Origin: Sphingobacterium sp. FBM7-1
GTDB lineage: Bacteria > Bacteroidota > Bacteroidia > Sphingobacteriales > Sphingobacteriaceae
Assembly: GCF_020687765.1 (NCBI RefSeq)
Contig: NZ_JAJEWJ010000012.1
Coordinates: 1 to 38,675 of the forward strand
Length of the DNA stretch: 38,675 nucleotides
Direction: 5' to 3'
In this document: positions 1-8,604 of the stretch, in pieces
Position numbering within the stretch: the stretch's first letter is position 1
Layout: the number at the start of each line of letters is the position of its first letter
Translations under genes and position numbers: made by a program
Notes under the pieces: model-generated
What the model saw: only the letters and a program-made list of their open reading frames with translations
Told to the model about the DNA's origin: nothing
The model's database searches: none

Positions 1-77
1 TACTACGTTGATAGGCCACAGGTGTACAGGTAGAGATACCATAGCCGAGTGGTACTAATAGCCCGAAGCTTTCCGCG
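1..77 (+). rRNA. 23S ribosomal RNA, 3' end (partial)
   Basis: The window opens inside the last part of a 23S rRNA. The conserved run TACGTTGATAGGCC and the 3'-terminal signature GGTACTAATAGCCCG are readable, matching the end of bacterial 23S genes. The exact 3' end is estimated by comparison with the E. coli end, so it is good to a few bases. The 5S gene follows after a spacer of about 120 bases in which I see no tRNA. Confidence 0.93.
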
Positions 78-196
78 CCGGAAGATCCGCTGTCCTCTTT
101 TATGTATTTCTTTTCTATATCTTTATATGTCATTTAAGCCGGATGTATGCTACCGATAGGTAGGTTGTATATATAATATAAATCCGGTCACGATAT

Positions 197-306
197 TCAG
201 GTGCCTATATCGGCGGTGTCTACCTCTTCCCATTCCGAACAGAGCAGTCAAGCCCGCCAGAGCCGATGGTACTGCCGTAACAGGTGGGAGAGTAGGTCGG
301 CGCCAA
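197..306 (+). rRNA. rrf: 5S ribosomal RNA
   Basis: A complete 5S rRNA of about 110 nt. The 5' strand GGTGCC pairs with the 3' strand GGCGCC to close helix I, and the internal motifs CCCATTCCGAACAG and GCCGATGGTACTGC are typical of 5S. It belongs to the same transcription unit as the 23S end upstream and is followed within ten bases by a strong terminator. Ends are set from the helix I pairing, so they are good to two or three bases. Confidence 0.95.
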
Positions 307-315
307 ATTTTATAC

Positions 316-348
316 AAGCCCCTGCAGGTAACTGCAGGGGCTTTTTTT
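316..348. terminator. Intrinsic terminator of the rRNA operon, probably bidirectional
   Basis: A perfect 12-bp stem (316-327 pairs with 332-343, arm AAGCCCCTGCAG) with a GTAA tetraloop is followed by a T run to 348. It ends the rRNA operon. The A-rich left edge makes it usable from the other side too, so it may also stop the convergent SRPBCC gene, whose stop codon lies two bases past the T run. Confidence 0.92.
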
Positions 349-349
349 G

Positions 350-733
350 TTAGTCTTCATCATAGAATTCGATGAGCGAAGCCATATACGTGTCGTTCCA
401 ACCTTCTACGATATCATCATAAGCGTCATCTGGAATGTTGGTATGCTGCAACTCGAAAGAGGTGCCCTTATTAACCTCGTGAAGTTTTATCGTGACAATA
501 GAGTCCGCATCCTGTTCACCAAAATACCATTGTTGAACTATTTTTTTAAAAGGATCCAACTCTATAAATTTTCCCGTAATTGCACCGTCCCACATAGCAA
601 ATTCGCCACCTTCTCGCGGGTCGATTTCCACCTCATCTCCAGTCCAAAGCCGAATAGTAATCTCAGTCGTTAACGCTCTATAGATGTCTTCCGGTGGAGC
701 ACTGACGATGTAATACTTTTTAAAATTCTTCAT
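350..733 (-). CDS. SRPBCC (AHSA1/START-like) domain protein
   Basis: A 127-residue protein that fits a single SRPBCC domain of the AHSA1 type, small helix-grip folds that bind hydrophobic ligands or assist chaperones. Seen: the N-terminal strand with the pattern VSAPPEDIYRALT, the family core WTGDEVEIDPREGGEFAMWDG, the turn GKFIELDPFKKIVQQW, and a C-terminal helix around EGWNDTY. The length equals a stand-alone domain and the start is an ATG. It is cytoplasmic, with no signal peptide. It stands alone, convergent with the rRNA operon, so neighbours say nothing about its ligand. The family call is secure; a specific function cannot be given. Confidence 0.85.
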   Translation of the reverse strand: MKNFKKYYIVSAPPEDIYRALTTEITIRLWTGDEVEIDPREGGEFAMWDGAITGKFIELDPFKKIVQQWYFGEQDADSIVTIKLHEVNKGTSFELQHTNIPDDAYDDIVEGWNDTYMASLIEFYDED

Positions 734-867
734 AATATTAATTTACCTACGCTACAGTATTGTGATTTTTTTCTGATTGTGGTAAATTTACGCAGAAATA
801 TCCACGTTTGATAGGGTACTAATTAGATGCTAACGCATAAAGATATACATATGAAGGCTATTAAAGA

Positions 868-2235
868 ATGAGCAACTTTTTGCCAAATGAGCTCGTAAAG
901 CGGTTGAATGAACAAGAGGGATTCGACGCCGCAGCATTTAATAAAGTACATGAACAAGGAGACAAGATTACCTCCATTCGTTTGAACCCCTGGAAGCAGA
1001 CCAGTGTTCCCTTTAAAAGCGCAATTCCTGTGGCTTGGTGCGACAAAGGCTATTATCTTACCGAACGACCAGTTTTCACGCTAGACCCCTTATATCATGC
1101 CGGATGTTATTATGTTCAGGAAGCATCCTCGATGTGTATTGCACATATTTTACAAGAACTCGAGCTGGAGAATAAAGCTATAAGAGCACTTGATCTCTGT
1201 GCAGCGCCAGGCGGCAAATCCACTTTGCTAGCAGACTATCTAGGCAGCGAAAGCATCCTCGTATCCAATGAGGTGATTAAATCACGCGCTCATGTCTTAC
1301 GTGATAACATCGTTCGCTGGGGCGTATCAAACGTCGTTGTAACAAACAACGATCCATCGACGTTTAGCCGTTTGCCCGGATACTTTGATTTACTGGTTGT
1401 TGATGCACCCTGCTCCGGGTCGGGAATGTTTCGTAAAGACGAAGGAGCCATCGATGAATGGTCACTTGCGAATGTAAAATTATGCAGCGACCGGCAAAAA
1501 CGAATTCTAGCAGAATCCATATCGACACTTGCCACCGAGGGCTATCTTTTTTATTCGACCTGTTCTTATTCCAGCGAAGAAAATGAAGATATTCTCGATT
1601 GGATCAAAGAAGAATATGGTTTTGAATCTATTCCAATCAGATTTCCTTCCCAATGGGGTATAGCGGAGATTCAATCACCGAAACATCAAGCATTTGGATA
1701 TCGTTTCTATCCCCATAAATTAAAAGGAGAAGGCTTTTTTATAGCCGTATTGAGAAAAACCGAAACACAACCTAGCTTTAGTCGGAAGAAGATAAAAAGC
1801 GAAAAAAATTCGGTGCCTACGAAGGTACTTTCGGATTGGACGGAGCAGCCCGCAAACCACATGGCCTTTATACACGATGAACATATCCATATATTCCCCA
1901 AAAAATATGAAGAGGACCTCCGTTGGTATCAACAAGTTTTATATATAAAGCAAGCGGGCGTCAATATCGGAAAATGGAACGGACGCGAGCTAATTCCCTC
2001 ACACGATTTGGCCTGCAGTGTCCATATTAAAACGGATTTATCCGCACAAGACGTAACACGAGAAGTTGCGCTCAAATATTTGCGAAAAGAAAGTTTAGCT
2101 GTTACCGACTTCCCGGCCATCCTTACGGGTTGGTGTTTAGTGCGTTACGATGGTACAAATCTGGGCTGGGTAAAGGTATTACCCAATAGGGTAAATAACT
2201 ATTATCCGAAAGAGGTTCGGATTATGCATTTATAA
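868..2235 (+). CDS. rsmF: RsmF-like 16S rRNA m5C methyltransferase (NOL1/NOP2/Sun family)
   Basis: A 455-residue S-adenosylmethionine-dependent RNA m5C methyltransferase. The SAM-binding motif DLCAAPGGKST lies at about residues 109-119, motif IV DAPCSGSG at 179-186 and motif VI with TC at 231-232; the two cysteines are the catalytic pair known for this family. A C-terminal extension of about 150 residues ending in VRYDGTNLGWVKVLPNR resembles the PUA-like tail of RsmF/YebU, which methylates C1407 of 16S rRNA in E. coli; that exact target is inferred here. The ATG at 868 overlaps the stop of a six-codon upstream reading frame. The 3' end overlaps convergent coaBC by 14 bases. Confidence 0.88.
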   Translation: MSNFLPNELVKRLNEQEGFDAAAFNKVHEQGDKITSIRLNPWKQTSVPFKSAIPVAWCDKGYYLTERPVFTLDPLYHAGCYYVQEASSMCIAHILQELELENKAIRALDLCAAPGGKSTLLADYLGSESILVSNEVIKSRAHVLRDNIVRWGVSNVVVTNNDPSTFSRLPGYFDLLVVDAPCSGSGMFRKDEGAIDEWSLANVKLCSDRQKRILAESISTLATEGYLFYSTCSYSSEENEDILDWIKEEYGFESIPIRFPSQWGIAEIQSPKHQAFGYRFYPHKLKGEGFFIAVLRKTETQPSFSRKKIKSEKNSVPTKVLSDWTEQPANHMAFIHDEHIHIFPKKYEEDLRWYQQVLYIKQAGVNIGKWNGRELIPSHDLACSVHIKTDLSAQDVTREVALKYLRKESLAVTDFPAILTGWCLVRYDGTNLGWVKVLPNRVNNYYPKEVRIMHL

Positions 2236-3433
2236 TGGTTTGATGCGCGGCAATAACAGCCGCGATATCATGTGCTACCGCTGCTTTGCTTTTCAATGCC
2301 AGCCGTTCCACTTTGCCGGAACGATCAATAAGCGTAACCTTGTTAGTGTCTCCGCCGAAACCAGCTCCCTGGTCCTGCATAGAATTAAGTACAATATAAT
2401 CTAGGTTTTTACGCTTTAGTTTGTCTTTCGCATTTAGCATTTCGTTTTCCGTTTCCAACGCAAACCCCACTAAGGTTTGGCGGGCGGTTTTCCGTTCGCC
2501 TAAAGTTGCGAGAATATCTGTTGTTTTCTTTAACGTAATTTCGAGACTTCCCTCTTTTTTCTTAATCTTTTGGTTTGCCGGCGCTGCCGGTGTATAATCC
2601 GCGACAGCAGCACTCATCACGATAATGTCCGAAGCTTCCGAATAGGCAGAGCAAGCCTCCAACATTTCCTGAGCCGATGTGACATCATGTCGAACGACGT
2701 GCAACGGTGTTGGTAGCGCCGTCGGACCACTTACCAAGGTCACTGTCGCACCCAGCGATTGCAGAGCTGCCGCAATTGCATAGCCCATTTTTCCGCTGGA
2801 ATGATTGCCGATAAAACGGACAGGATCAATAGCTTCGTACGTTGGACCAGCAGATACCAGAGCACGTTTTCCCGCCAAAGGCAACGCACCGTTAAAGAAC
2901 TTCTGAATCTGTTGTTTGATCTCTTCCGGCTCCGCAAGCCTACCCTCACCGATCAAACCACTGGCCAGCTCCCCGCTTCCCGGAGCGATCAAGATGTTGC
3001 CGAAGCTTTGCAGCCGTTTAATATTTTCCTGTGTACTAGGGTGTAGCCACATGTCCAGATCCATGGCAGGAGCAAACATGACCGGACATTTTGCCGAAAG
3101 ATAGGTAGCTAATAATAGATTATCGCATGCACCATGCGCCATTTTACTTAACGTGTTGGCAGTAGCAGGCGCAATTAAGAGTAGATCAGCGTTAAGGCCT
3201 AGATCCACATGATTGTTCCAAGTTTCTGTATGACGATTAATATAATCAGACAGAACAGGGCGTTTAGATAGTGTCGCCAAGGTTAGCGGGGTAATAAACT
3301 CCTTGGCATCGGGTGTCATTAGCACCTGGACGTTGGCATTTTCCTTAATCAAAAGACGGACAAGCGATGCAATTTTGTATGCGGCTATACCGCCGCATAC
3401 CCCAATTGCTATATTTTTGCCCTTTAATGACAT
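2222..3433 (-). CDS. coaBC: Bifunctional phosphopantothenoylcysteine decarboxylase / phosphopantothenate-cysteine ligase
   Basis: A 403-residue fusion enzyme for two steps of coenzyme A synthesis: ligation of cysteine to 4'-phosphopantothenate (CoaB) and FMN-dependent decarboxylation (CoaC). The N-terminal CoaC half shows the flavin-binding start GVCGGIAAYK, the PATAN motif in IAPATANTLSKMAHG and APAMDLDMW. The CoaB half starts near residue 190 with VSAGPTYEAIDPVRFIGN HSSGKMG (read in two parts) and contains KIKKKEG, the conserved lysine motif. The length is normal for the fusion. It lies nine bases after the omega gene and 29 further bases separate that from bamD, so the three probably form one operon. 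Confidence 0.96.
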   Translation of the reverse strand: MSLKGKNIAIGVCGGIAAYKIASLVRLLIKENANVQVLMTPDAKEFITPLTLATLSKRPVLSDYINRHTETWNNHVDLGLNADLLLIAPATANTLSKMAHGACDNLLLATYLSAKCPVMFAPAMDLDMWLHPSTQENIKRLQSFGNILIAPGSGELASGLIGEGRLAEPEEIKQQIQKFFNGALPLAGKRALVSAGPTYEAIDPVRFIGNHSSGKMGYAIAAALQSLGATVTLVSGPTALPTPLHVVRHDVTSAQEMLEACSAYSEASDIIVMSAAVADYTPAAPANQKIKKKEGSLEITLKKTTDILATLGERKTARQTLVGFALETENEMLNAKDKLKRKNLDYIVLNSMQDQGAGFGGDTNKVTLIDRSGKVERLALKSKAAVAHDIAAVIAAHQTIINA

Positions 3434-3442
3434 TGGCGATCG

Positions 3443-3772
3443 CTATTCTTGCTCCTTAGCAGGATTTCTAAAGTAAATCTTGTCTTCTAAGAACTCGTTT
3501 ATCGCTACAAGTGACGGCTTTGGCATCCGTTCATAATGCTTAGAAATTTCTATCTGCTCACGGTTTTCGAAAACCTCCTCTAGGTTGTCGCTGGTCGTAG
3601 CAAACTCTGCCAATTTCCCATTCAATTCTTCTTTCACATCTACCGCAATTTGGTTGGCACGCTTAGCGATCACGACGATCGATTCGTAAATATTTTCCGT
3701 TCCAAGGTCTAATTGTCTCAAATCACGCGTCACCGTGGAAGAAGGAATAGCCGTGTTTTTATTTTGACTCAT
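3443..3772 (-). CDS. rpoZ: RNA polymerase omega / Rpb6-like subunit
   Basis: A 109-residue protein of the Bacteroidota type of RNA polymerase omega. The family core, which helps fold and hold the beta' subunit, is seen as NIYESIVVIAKRANQIA at about residues 27-43, the equivalent of the xxAxxRAxQI motif of omega and Rpb6. The C-terminus has KPSLVAINEFLEDKI, characteristic of the Bacteroidota branch. The ATG at 3772 is the only sensible start. It sits between bamD and coaBC, the usual Bacteroidota order, and is probably co-transcribed with them. Confidence 0.88.
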   Translation of the reverse strand: MSQNKNTAIPSSTVTRDLRQLDLGTENIYESIVVIAKRANQIAVDVKEELNGKLAEFATTSDNLEEVFENREQIEISKHYERMPKPSLVAINEFLEDKIYFRNPAKEQE

Positions 3773-3801
3773 CTTTAAAATGTATTATAAATATCAGATA
3801 A

Positions 3802-4725
3802 TTATTGTATTGCCGGTGCACTTTCCTGTACCGCAGTTTCTTCTTTGGTAATACCCAATTCCCGTTCATGTTCCTGCCGCATCTTATTTATTTCATCCAT
3901 GCGTCTAACGACATAAGCGATCTGTTTCTCTGCGCTGGATCGTAAATCATCCGCCTCTCTTTTGTATTTGCTCTCCGGATAACTTTCCACAAACGACTGA
4001 TAATAATCAATCGCCTCGTTATAACGCGCCTCTTGTCGATAAGGCATACTATTTTGTGCAAACAGATACTGAGATTTTAAAATCAAGAACTCAATTTCCT
4101 CCGCATAGCGCGTATCGGGGTACTGACGCAGCATACTTTCAAAAGCAATGACTGCCGCCCGATAATCATCCGGCTGCCCCATATCGTAATACAACTTCGC
4201 ATTTGCAAACGCTTTCTGCTCTAGTTTATCACGTAAATTTTGTATGAGCTCGCCCGCCTCTTCAGCCCGTTCTCCCTCCGGATAGAGGTTGATAAATAAC
4301 TGCAATTCGTCTATAGCCTTGCGCGTATTCTCCTGATCCAGAGAGGGGCGCGGAGAATCTACATAAAAGCAATACGCCGCCATAAAACGACACTCTTCCG
4401 CCCGGGGACTATTAGGATAAGTCGTCGAGAAATTCTTAAAATGATACCTAGCGGCTGTGTAATCCCGTAAACGGTAAGCCGTATACGCCGTGTAATAATA
4501 AAGATCTTCCGCTTCCGCTTGTCCGCGGTATTTCGTTTGCAGATCCTCAAAAAGGATAATAGCCTTACTGTACTTTTTCTTTTCGTACAACTTAACTGCT
4601 TCCTGATATTTCATGGCAATATTATTGCTCGCACGAAGTTTTTCGAACTTGCTTTTGCAACTGCCCGCCAATACAATCAGCAACACCCCCACCCATAAGG
4701 AAAAAATACGTCTATTTAAAAACAT
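3802..4725 (-). CDS. bamD: Outer-membrane assembly lipoprotein BamD
   Basis: A 307-residue lipoprotein with tetratricopeptide repeats, the partner of BamA in inserting beta-barrel proteins into the outer membrane. A signal peptide ends in the lipobox LAGSC near residue 22. TPR-like helices follow, for example AVKLYEKKKYSKAIILFEDL and YRLRDYTAARYHFKNF, then YPNSPRAEE and YPDTRYAEE, the features of the BamD/YfiO family. I chose the ATG at 4725 over the longer frame that opens with TTG at 4743, because the ATG leads directly into the signal peptide and a promoter -7 element overlaps the TTG region. First gene of a bamD-rpoZ-coaBC operon. Confidence 0.92.
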   Translation of the reverse strand: MFLNRRIFSLWVGVLLIVLAGSCKSKFEKLRASNNIAMKYQEAVKLYEKKKYSKAIILFEDLQTKYRGQAEAEDLYYYTAYTAYRLRDYTAARYHFKNFSTTYPNSPRAEECRFMAAYCFYVDSPRPSLDQENTRKAIDELQLFINLYPEGERAEEAGELIQNLRDKLEQKAFANAKLYYDMGQPDDYRAAVIAFESMLRQYPDTRYAEEIEFLILKSQYLFAQNSMPYRQEARYNEAIDYYQSFVESYPESKYKREADDLRSSAEKQIAYVVRRMDEINKMRQEHERELGITKEETAVQESAPAIQ

Positions 4726-4729
4726 TTTA

Positions 4730-4760
4730 CAAAGATACGTCAAATTCAGATAAGATTCAA
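4730..4760 (-). promoter_or_regulatory. Promoter of bamD (Bacteroidota -33/-7 type), near-leaderless
   Basis: On the minus strand TTG (4758-4760) is followed after exactly 20 bases by TATCTTTG (4730-4737), a full match to the Bacteroidota consensus TTG-N19-21-TAnnTTTG. Only four bases (TAAA) separate the -7 element from the bamD ATG, so transcription should start at or next to the start codon. Confidence 0.75.
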
Positions 4761-4953
4761 TTAAATTTTAGGGAAGCAAGATACCGATATTTTAAGGCAG
4801 AACATACTAACAACAAGGTGTTTAACATTATTTAACCGCTAGCTGGTCTTCTGTCAACCGAATGTTGAATTCTTGTTGATTATGGTTGAGAATAAGCATA
4901 AATTTTAATAAATTACCTATCTTTACACCTATAACAAAGGTTTTAAACAGAAG

Positions 4954-5223
4954 ATGACATTACAAGAGCGCGTAGAGCAGGCATTGGATTCGATCCGTCC
5001 TTATTTAGAAAAGGATGGCGGAAACGTCGTAGTAGAAGAGATTACTCCAGACAATGTCGTTAAATTGAAGCTGCTAGGGACCTGTGCTAGTTGTTCCATG
5101 AGCATCATGACCTTTAAAGCAGGTCTCGAACAAGCCATCAAGAAGGCCGTCCCAGAAATTATCCGTGTAGAGGCGATCAATTTGACAGATATGAACGATC
5201 CCAATGCCATCACCCCAATGTAA
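4954..5223 (+). CDS. NifU-like C-terminal-domain Fe-S scaffold/carrier protein
   Basis: An 89-residue stand-alone NifU C-terminal domain (Nfu type), which binds an Fe-S cluster through a CxxC pair and passes it to target proteins. The motif is GTCASCSMSIMTFKAGLEQA with C44 and C47; the preceding region IRPYLEKDGGNVVVEEI is the family's standard start. There is no A-type domain. The ATG at 4954 gives the whole domain. Upstream is TATCTTTA at about 4918, a likely -7 element. Transcribed away from bamD. Confidence 0.92.
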   Translation: MTLQERVEQALDSIRPYLEKDGGNVVVEEITPDNVVKLKLLGTCASCSMSIMTFKAGLEQAIKKAVPEIIRVEAINLTDMNDPNAITPM

Positions 5224-5281
5224 AGCGGGCATTAACAAAAATTAACAGCTCTCTTGGATAGAGATTGTATAAATTTGTAAC

Positions 5282-5929
5282 ATGGCGGGAAGATTTTATT
5301 TGGTGTTTATAGGGATATTTTTCTTGTCTTGGTTTACCCTGTCAGCACAAGAAAAGAAGATCATTCAATTCAGCGGGCTTATTAGTTCTGTTGGGAGCGA
5401 GCTTCCTGTGCCCTTTGTTACCGTGACCAACGCCAGTTACAACAACCAAGTACACGCCGCCAATAACGAAGGTTTCTTCTCATTCGTTGCCCACGTAGGC
5501 GATACCATAAAATTTACATCCGTCGGTTTTGAACCCGCGGAGTTCGTCATTCCCGAAACCATCTCCGATAAGTTTACAGCCAGGATTAACATGAAAAGTC
5601 TCGTTATCGAGCTACCCGCTATTATGCCTTTCCCTTGGGCCAGTATCGAAGAATTCAACATGGCATTTATGTCTTTGGACGTCAGCGACGACAATATATC
5701 CCGTATCCGGAACAGCCTCTCGCCGGAGGCCCTAGCAGCACTCTCTCAAGTAGTACCGCGAAGCGCAGGAGAAATCCAGACATTTAACTCGATGCAACGG
5801 CACATCAACATGTCCAATAAAGCCATTAACCAACGTTTCGCCAACCCCTTATTTAGTCCATTTGCTTGGGGATCCTTTATCAACTCGATTGTCAAAGGCG
5901 ATTATAGTAGAAAGCGGCTCGAATATTAG
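5282..5929 (+). CDS. Secreted protein with a carboxypeptidase-regulatory-like domain, function unknown
   Basis: A 215-residue exported protein. A signal peptide (LVFIGIFFLSWFTLSAQ) is followed by about 90 residues that look like a CarboxypepD_reg-like beta-sandwich: FSGLISSVGSELPVPFVTV, then an N-x-G-F-F-S-F turn and ARINMKSLVIELPAI. The same fold opens many TonB-dependent receptors, but here only a helical tail of about 100 residues follows. The rest, rich in N, S and M, I do not recognise. A -7-like element TAAATTTG (5270-5277) ends four bases before the ATG. It probably acts in the periplasm or at the outer membrane; the role is unknown. Confidence 0.7.
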   Translation: MAGRFYLVFIGIFFLSWFTLSAQEKKIIQFSGLISSVGSELPVPFVTVTNASYNNQVHAANNEGFFSFVAHVGDTIKFTSVGFEPAEFVIPETISDKFTARINMKSLVIELPAIMPFPWASIEEFNMAFMSLDVSDDNISRIRNSLSPEALAALSQVVPRSAGEIQTFNSMQRHINMSNKAINQRFANPLFSPFAWGSFINSIVKGDYSRKRLEY

Positions 5930-5942
5930 GAGCCCACTCCTA

Positions 5943-7184
5943 TTAATCTATCGCGCGTAGACCGGTATCTCTTTTAAGTTCCCTAACACTCAGTAACGAT
6001 GCCAGGTAGGACACCAGAATAGCAACGACCATTACGGTCAGGAATACCAGCACAAAATCCAGCATACGAATATCCACCGGATAGATATCCAAGATAGGAC
6101 TCACGCCCTCACCTGTTCGGATAATACCAAAGCGCTCCTGTAGTAAACAGAAAGCAAACCCGACCCCGATCCCCATCAACCCGCCGATAAAAGCAATCAT
6201 GACACCCTCCAGAAAAAAAATCCGCTGAATCAAGCTTTTATCTGCTCCCAAACTAGCCAATACCGTCATATCTTGCTTCTTATCGATCACCAACATGGTC
6301 AGCGATCCAATAATATTAAATATGGCAATAACGCCAATTACCGTCAAGATAAAAAACACAATCCATTTTTCGGAGCGTACCGTTTTATAGAGCAATGGGT
6401 TTTGCTGCTCCCTGTTTTTCACGATAAAATCATCCCCTAGTTTACGCTGTATTTCCTTTTGAAAACTCATTACCCCACTCGAATCTTTCGTATAGATCTC
6501 GATGGCCGAAACCTGATCCTGTTCATTCAATAAATCTCTTGCGAAGCTAAGCGGCGTAATAATAAGGTCATTGAACCCCGGTTCATAATGAAGAACACCC
6601 ACCGTACCCAACTGGCGGATGTTAATATCATCCATGGGATTTATACTTGTTCCAGAGGCCCCTTTCCGCGGAGAGAAAAGATGGATACTCGAATCAAACC
6701 CATCCAAAGAAACCCGCAGATTAGCCTGTATTTGCGCGCCGATTAACGCCCCCGGCACACTATCGCGATCAATCTCCAAGCTGCCAGCATACAGCATATT
6801 TCGATGGTCTACAGCGATAAGGCTCTGAGGCTCGACCCCTTTAATTTGTGCTACAAATTGCTGATTATCATGCTGGACCAACACCTTATCCTCCAGGATC
6901 TCTGAATAACTCCTTACGGCCTCATCTTCTCGCAGATCCAAAAACTCCGGTAAGTTCGCATCAAAAACCTTTCCTTTAGCCGGCTCAATACGCAACTCCG
7001 GAGCAAACGTACTATAGAGCGAGAGAATCAGATTCTCCATACCATTGTAAAAGGAAAGTACGATAACCAACGCAGCACTACTCACCAAGACCCCAACAAC
7101 ACTGATCGTTGATATGATATTAATGGCATTGACCGATTTCTTAGAGAATAAATAACGTTTAGCAAAAAAGAGCGAAAGCTTCAT
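5943..7184 (-). CDS. LolC/LolE-type (FtsX/MacB-like) ABC transporter permease
   Basis: A 413-residue inner-membrane permease. Topology reads as one N-terminal membrane helix (ISTISVVGVLVSSAALVIV), a large periplasmic domain of about 220 residues, then three helices at the C-terminus (IVFFILTVIGVIAIFNIIG, FLEGVMIAFIGGLMGIGVG, LVFLTVMVVAILVSYLA). This four-helix plan belongs to the LolC/E and MacB permeases that release lipoproteins from the inner membrane. No ATPase gene is adjacent. I chose the ATG at 7184 over the frame starting at 7223: it opens with the family's usual KLSLFFAKRYLFSKK and avoids overlap with the upstream MBL gene, leaving a four-base gap. Last gene of the run that begins at 10010. 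Confidence 0.87.
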   Translation of the reverse strand: MKLSLFFAKRYLFSKKSVNAINIISTISVVGVLVSSAALVIVLSFYNGMENLILSLYSTFAPELRIEPAKGKVFDANLPEFLDLREDEAVRSYSEILEDKVLVQHDNQQFVAQIKGVEPQSLIAVDHRNMLYAGSLEIDRDSVPGALIGAQIQANLRVSLDGFDSSIHLFSPRKGASGTSINPMDDINIRQLGTVGVLHYEPGFNDLIITPLSFARDLLNEQDQVSAIEIYTKDSSGVMSFQKEIQRKLGDDFIVKNREQQNPLLYKTVRSEKWIVFFILTVIGVIAIFNIIGSLTMLVIDKKQDMTVLASLGADKSLIQRIFFLEGVMIAFIGGLMGIGVGFAFCLLQERFGIIRTGEGVSPILDIYPVDIRMLDFVLVFLTVMVVAILVSYLASLLSVRELKRDTGLRAID

Positions 7185-7188
7185 ATGT

Positions 7189-7830
7189 TTATCCCCGGAC
7201 AAATGGATTCGTTTCCTTTTCAAACCCTATGTTGGTCGAAGGACCGTGACCAGGATAAACCAACGTCTCGTCAGGGAGCGTATATAGCTGCTGTCGGATG
7301 TTATCGAGTAGCTGTTGGTGATTCCCTCCCGGCAAGTCCGTCCTACCGATACTATTGCGAAAAAGCACATCCCCACCGATGACGAAGCCATCCTCTTCCG
7401 CATAGAAACACAAATGTGCCGGCGAATGCCCGGGCACAAACAATAGCCGAAGACTATCCCCGCCGATCTTTACAACCTGTCCTTCCGTCAAAAACGTTTC
7501 CGGAATAGGTGACGTTTCATAGCGAAAGCCATACGCCGGCGCCATATTATCCACAGCAACCAACACTGGAACTTCCCCCTCATGAAATTGCGGAATCAAA
7601 CCATACTTTTCGAAAACAAAACGATTGCCTAATACATGATCGATATGGCAATGCGTATTATACAATGCGATAGGTTTTAAACCCTGTTGTTCGATGAAGG
7701 AAACCAACGTAGCCTCCTCCGCGTGGTTAGACATGCCCGGATCGAAAATGGCACATATACCATTCTCGTCATATACGATATAGGTGTTTTCCTGAAAAGC
7801 GTTAAATACAAAAGCGTGTACACGTAACAT
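7189..7830 (-). CDS. MBL-fold metallohydrolase (glyoxalase II-like)
   Basis: A 213-residue metallo-beta-lactamase-fold hydrolase. The metal-binding motif THCHIDH lies at residues 59-65; further ligands are in VPGHSPAHLC, GGDVLFRNSIGRTD and the late YPGHGP. This set and the length match the YcbL/glyoxalase II-like group of small thiolester hydrolases. There is no signal peptide, so it is cytoplasmic. The true substrate cannot be read from sequence; glutathione is uncommon in Bacteroidota, so a classical glyoxalase role is doubtful. It lies 24 bases after aroE and four bases before the permease gene, which suggests one operon. Confidence 0.9.
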   Translation of the reverse strand: MLRVHAFVFNAFQENTYIVYDENGICAIFDPGMSNHAEEATLVSFIEQQGLKPIALYNTHCHIDHVLGNRFVFEKYGLIPQFHEGEVPVLVAVDNMAPAYGFRYETSPIPETFLTEGQVVKIGGDSLRLLFVPGHSPAHLCFYAEEDGFVIGGDVLFRNSIGRTDLPGGNHQQLLDNIRQQLYTLPDETLVYPGHGPSTNIGFEKETNPFVRG

Positions 7831-7854
7831 ACGAATAAAAATAAAAAATAAGCG

Positions 7855-8604
7855 CTAGTCCTGCTGATGCCAGATTTCCCAGTTCTTTTCCGCCTGCAAC
7901 ACCAGCATCTCGTGGCCATTTTTTACCGTCGCCCCACGTTCCTTTCCCTTTTTTAAGAAAGCCGTTTCCTCCGGATTATAAATGAGGTCGTAGAGGAGGT
8001 GTTCCGTACCGATGCCGTCGTAAGGAATATCCGGTGCCGCTGTTACATGCGGAAACGTACCCACCGGCGAACAATTGATGAGGAGCTTATGCGAAGCGAT
8101 CAAATCTTCCGACAGATCAGCGTACGTCAAGTCACCATTATTTCTACTACGGCTGACGACCTTAAAAGCAATACCCAGCTTGCGTAGCACATAAAACACC
8201 GCCTGCGCTGCGCCACCATTCCCAAAAATCAAAGCAGACCGATGCTCTGGTTTTAGCAGCGGTGTCAACGATTGCTCAAAACCAAAAGCATCCGTATTAA
8301 ACCCCTTCAGATACGGTCGGTCACCCTGCCAGCGCACCTGTATACAATTTACCGCATTGATTTCCGCCGCTTCCGGCGAAAACTCATCCAAAAACCGCAT
8401 TACATTCCGCTTGTGCGGAATCGTAACATTATACCCATAAAAAGCCCTATCCCGTTCATATAACTGCGGAAAACCAGAAATATCCTCCATCGGATAAAGA
8501 TCATAATCTACGTCCATGATCTGTTCCCGTTCAAATTTTTGCAGATAAAACGTCTTAGAAAAAGAATGTCCAAGCGGATAACCGATCAATCCGAGTTTCT
8601 TCAT
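7855..8604 (-). CDS. aroE: Shikimate dehydrogenase
   Basis: A 249-residue enzyme reducing 3-dehydroshikimate to shikimate with NADPH in aromatic amino acid synthesis. Seen: the substrate-binding start GYPLGHSFSK (S14, S16), the catalytic lysine K65 in NVTIPHKRNV, NAVNCI, N103-T-D105 in GFNTDAFG (the catalytic aspartate), the nucleotide-binding loop GNGGAAQA and NCSPVGT. It is slightly shorter than E. coli AroE but complete. Its ATG overlaps the stop of the upstream TPR gene by four bases (ATGA), suggesting translational coupling. Confidence 0.95.
   Translation of the reverse strand: MKKLGLIGYPLGHSFSKTFYLQKFEREQIMDVDYDLYPMEDISGFPQLYERDRAFYGYNVTIPHKRNVMRFLDEFSPEAAEINAVNCIQVRWQGDRPYLKGFNTDAFGFEQSLTPLLKPEHRSALIFGNGGAAQAVFYVLRKLGIAFKVVSRSRNNGDLTYADLSEDLIASHKLLINCSPVGTFPHVTAAPDIPYDGIGTEHLLYDLIYNPEETAFLKKGKERGATVKNGHEMLVLQAEKNWEIWHQQD

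Noticed and set aside
78..196. tRNA between 23S and 5S
   Set aside because: No cloverleaf or TTCRA arm could be found in the spacer.
5231..5246. TTAACA pair as a Pho box before the secreted protein gene
   Set aside because: Spacing is ten, not eleven, and the neighbouring gene has no link to phosphate.
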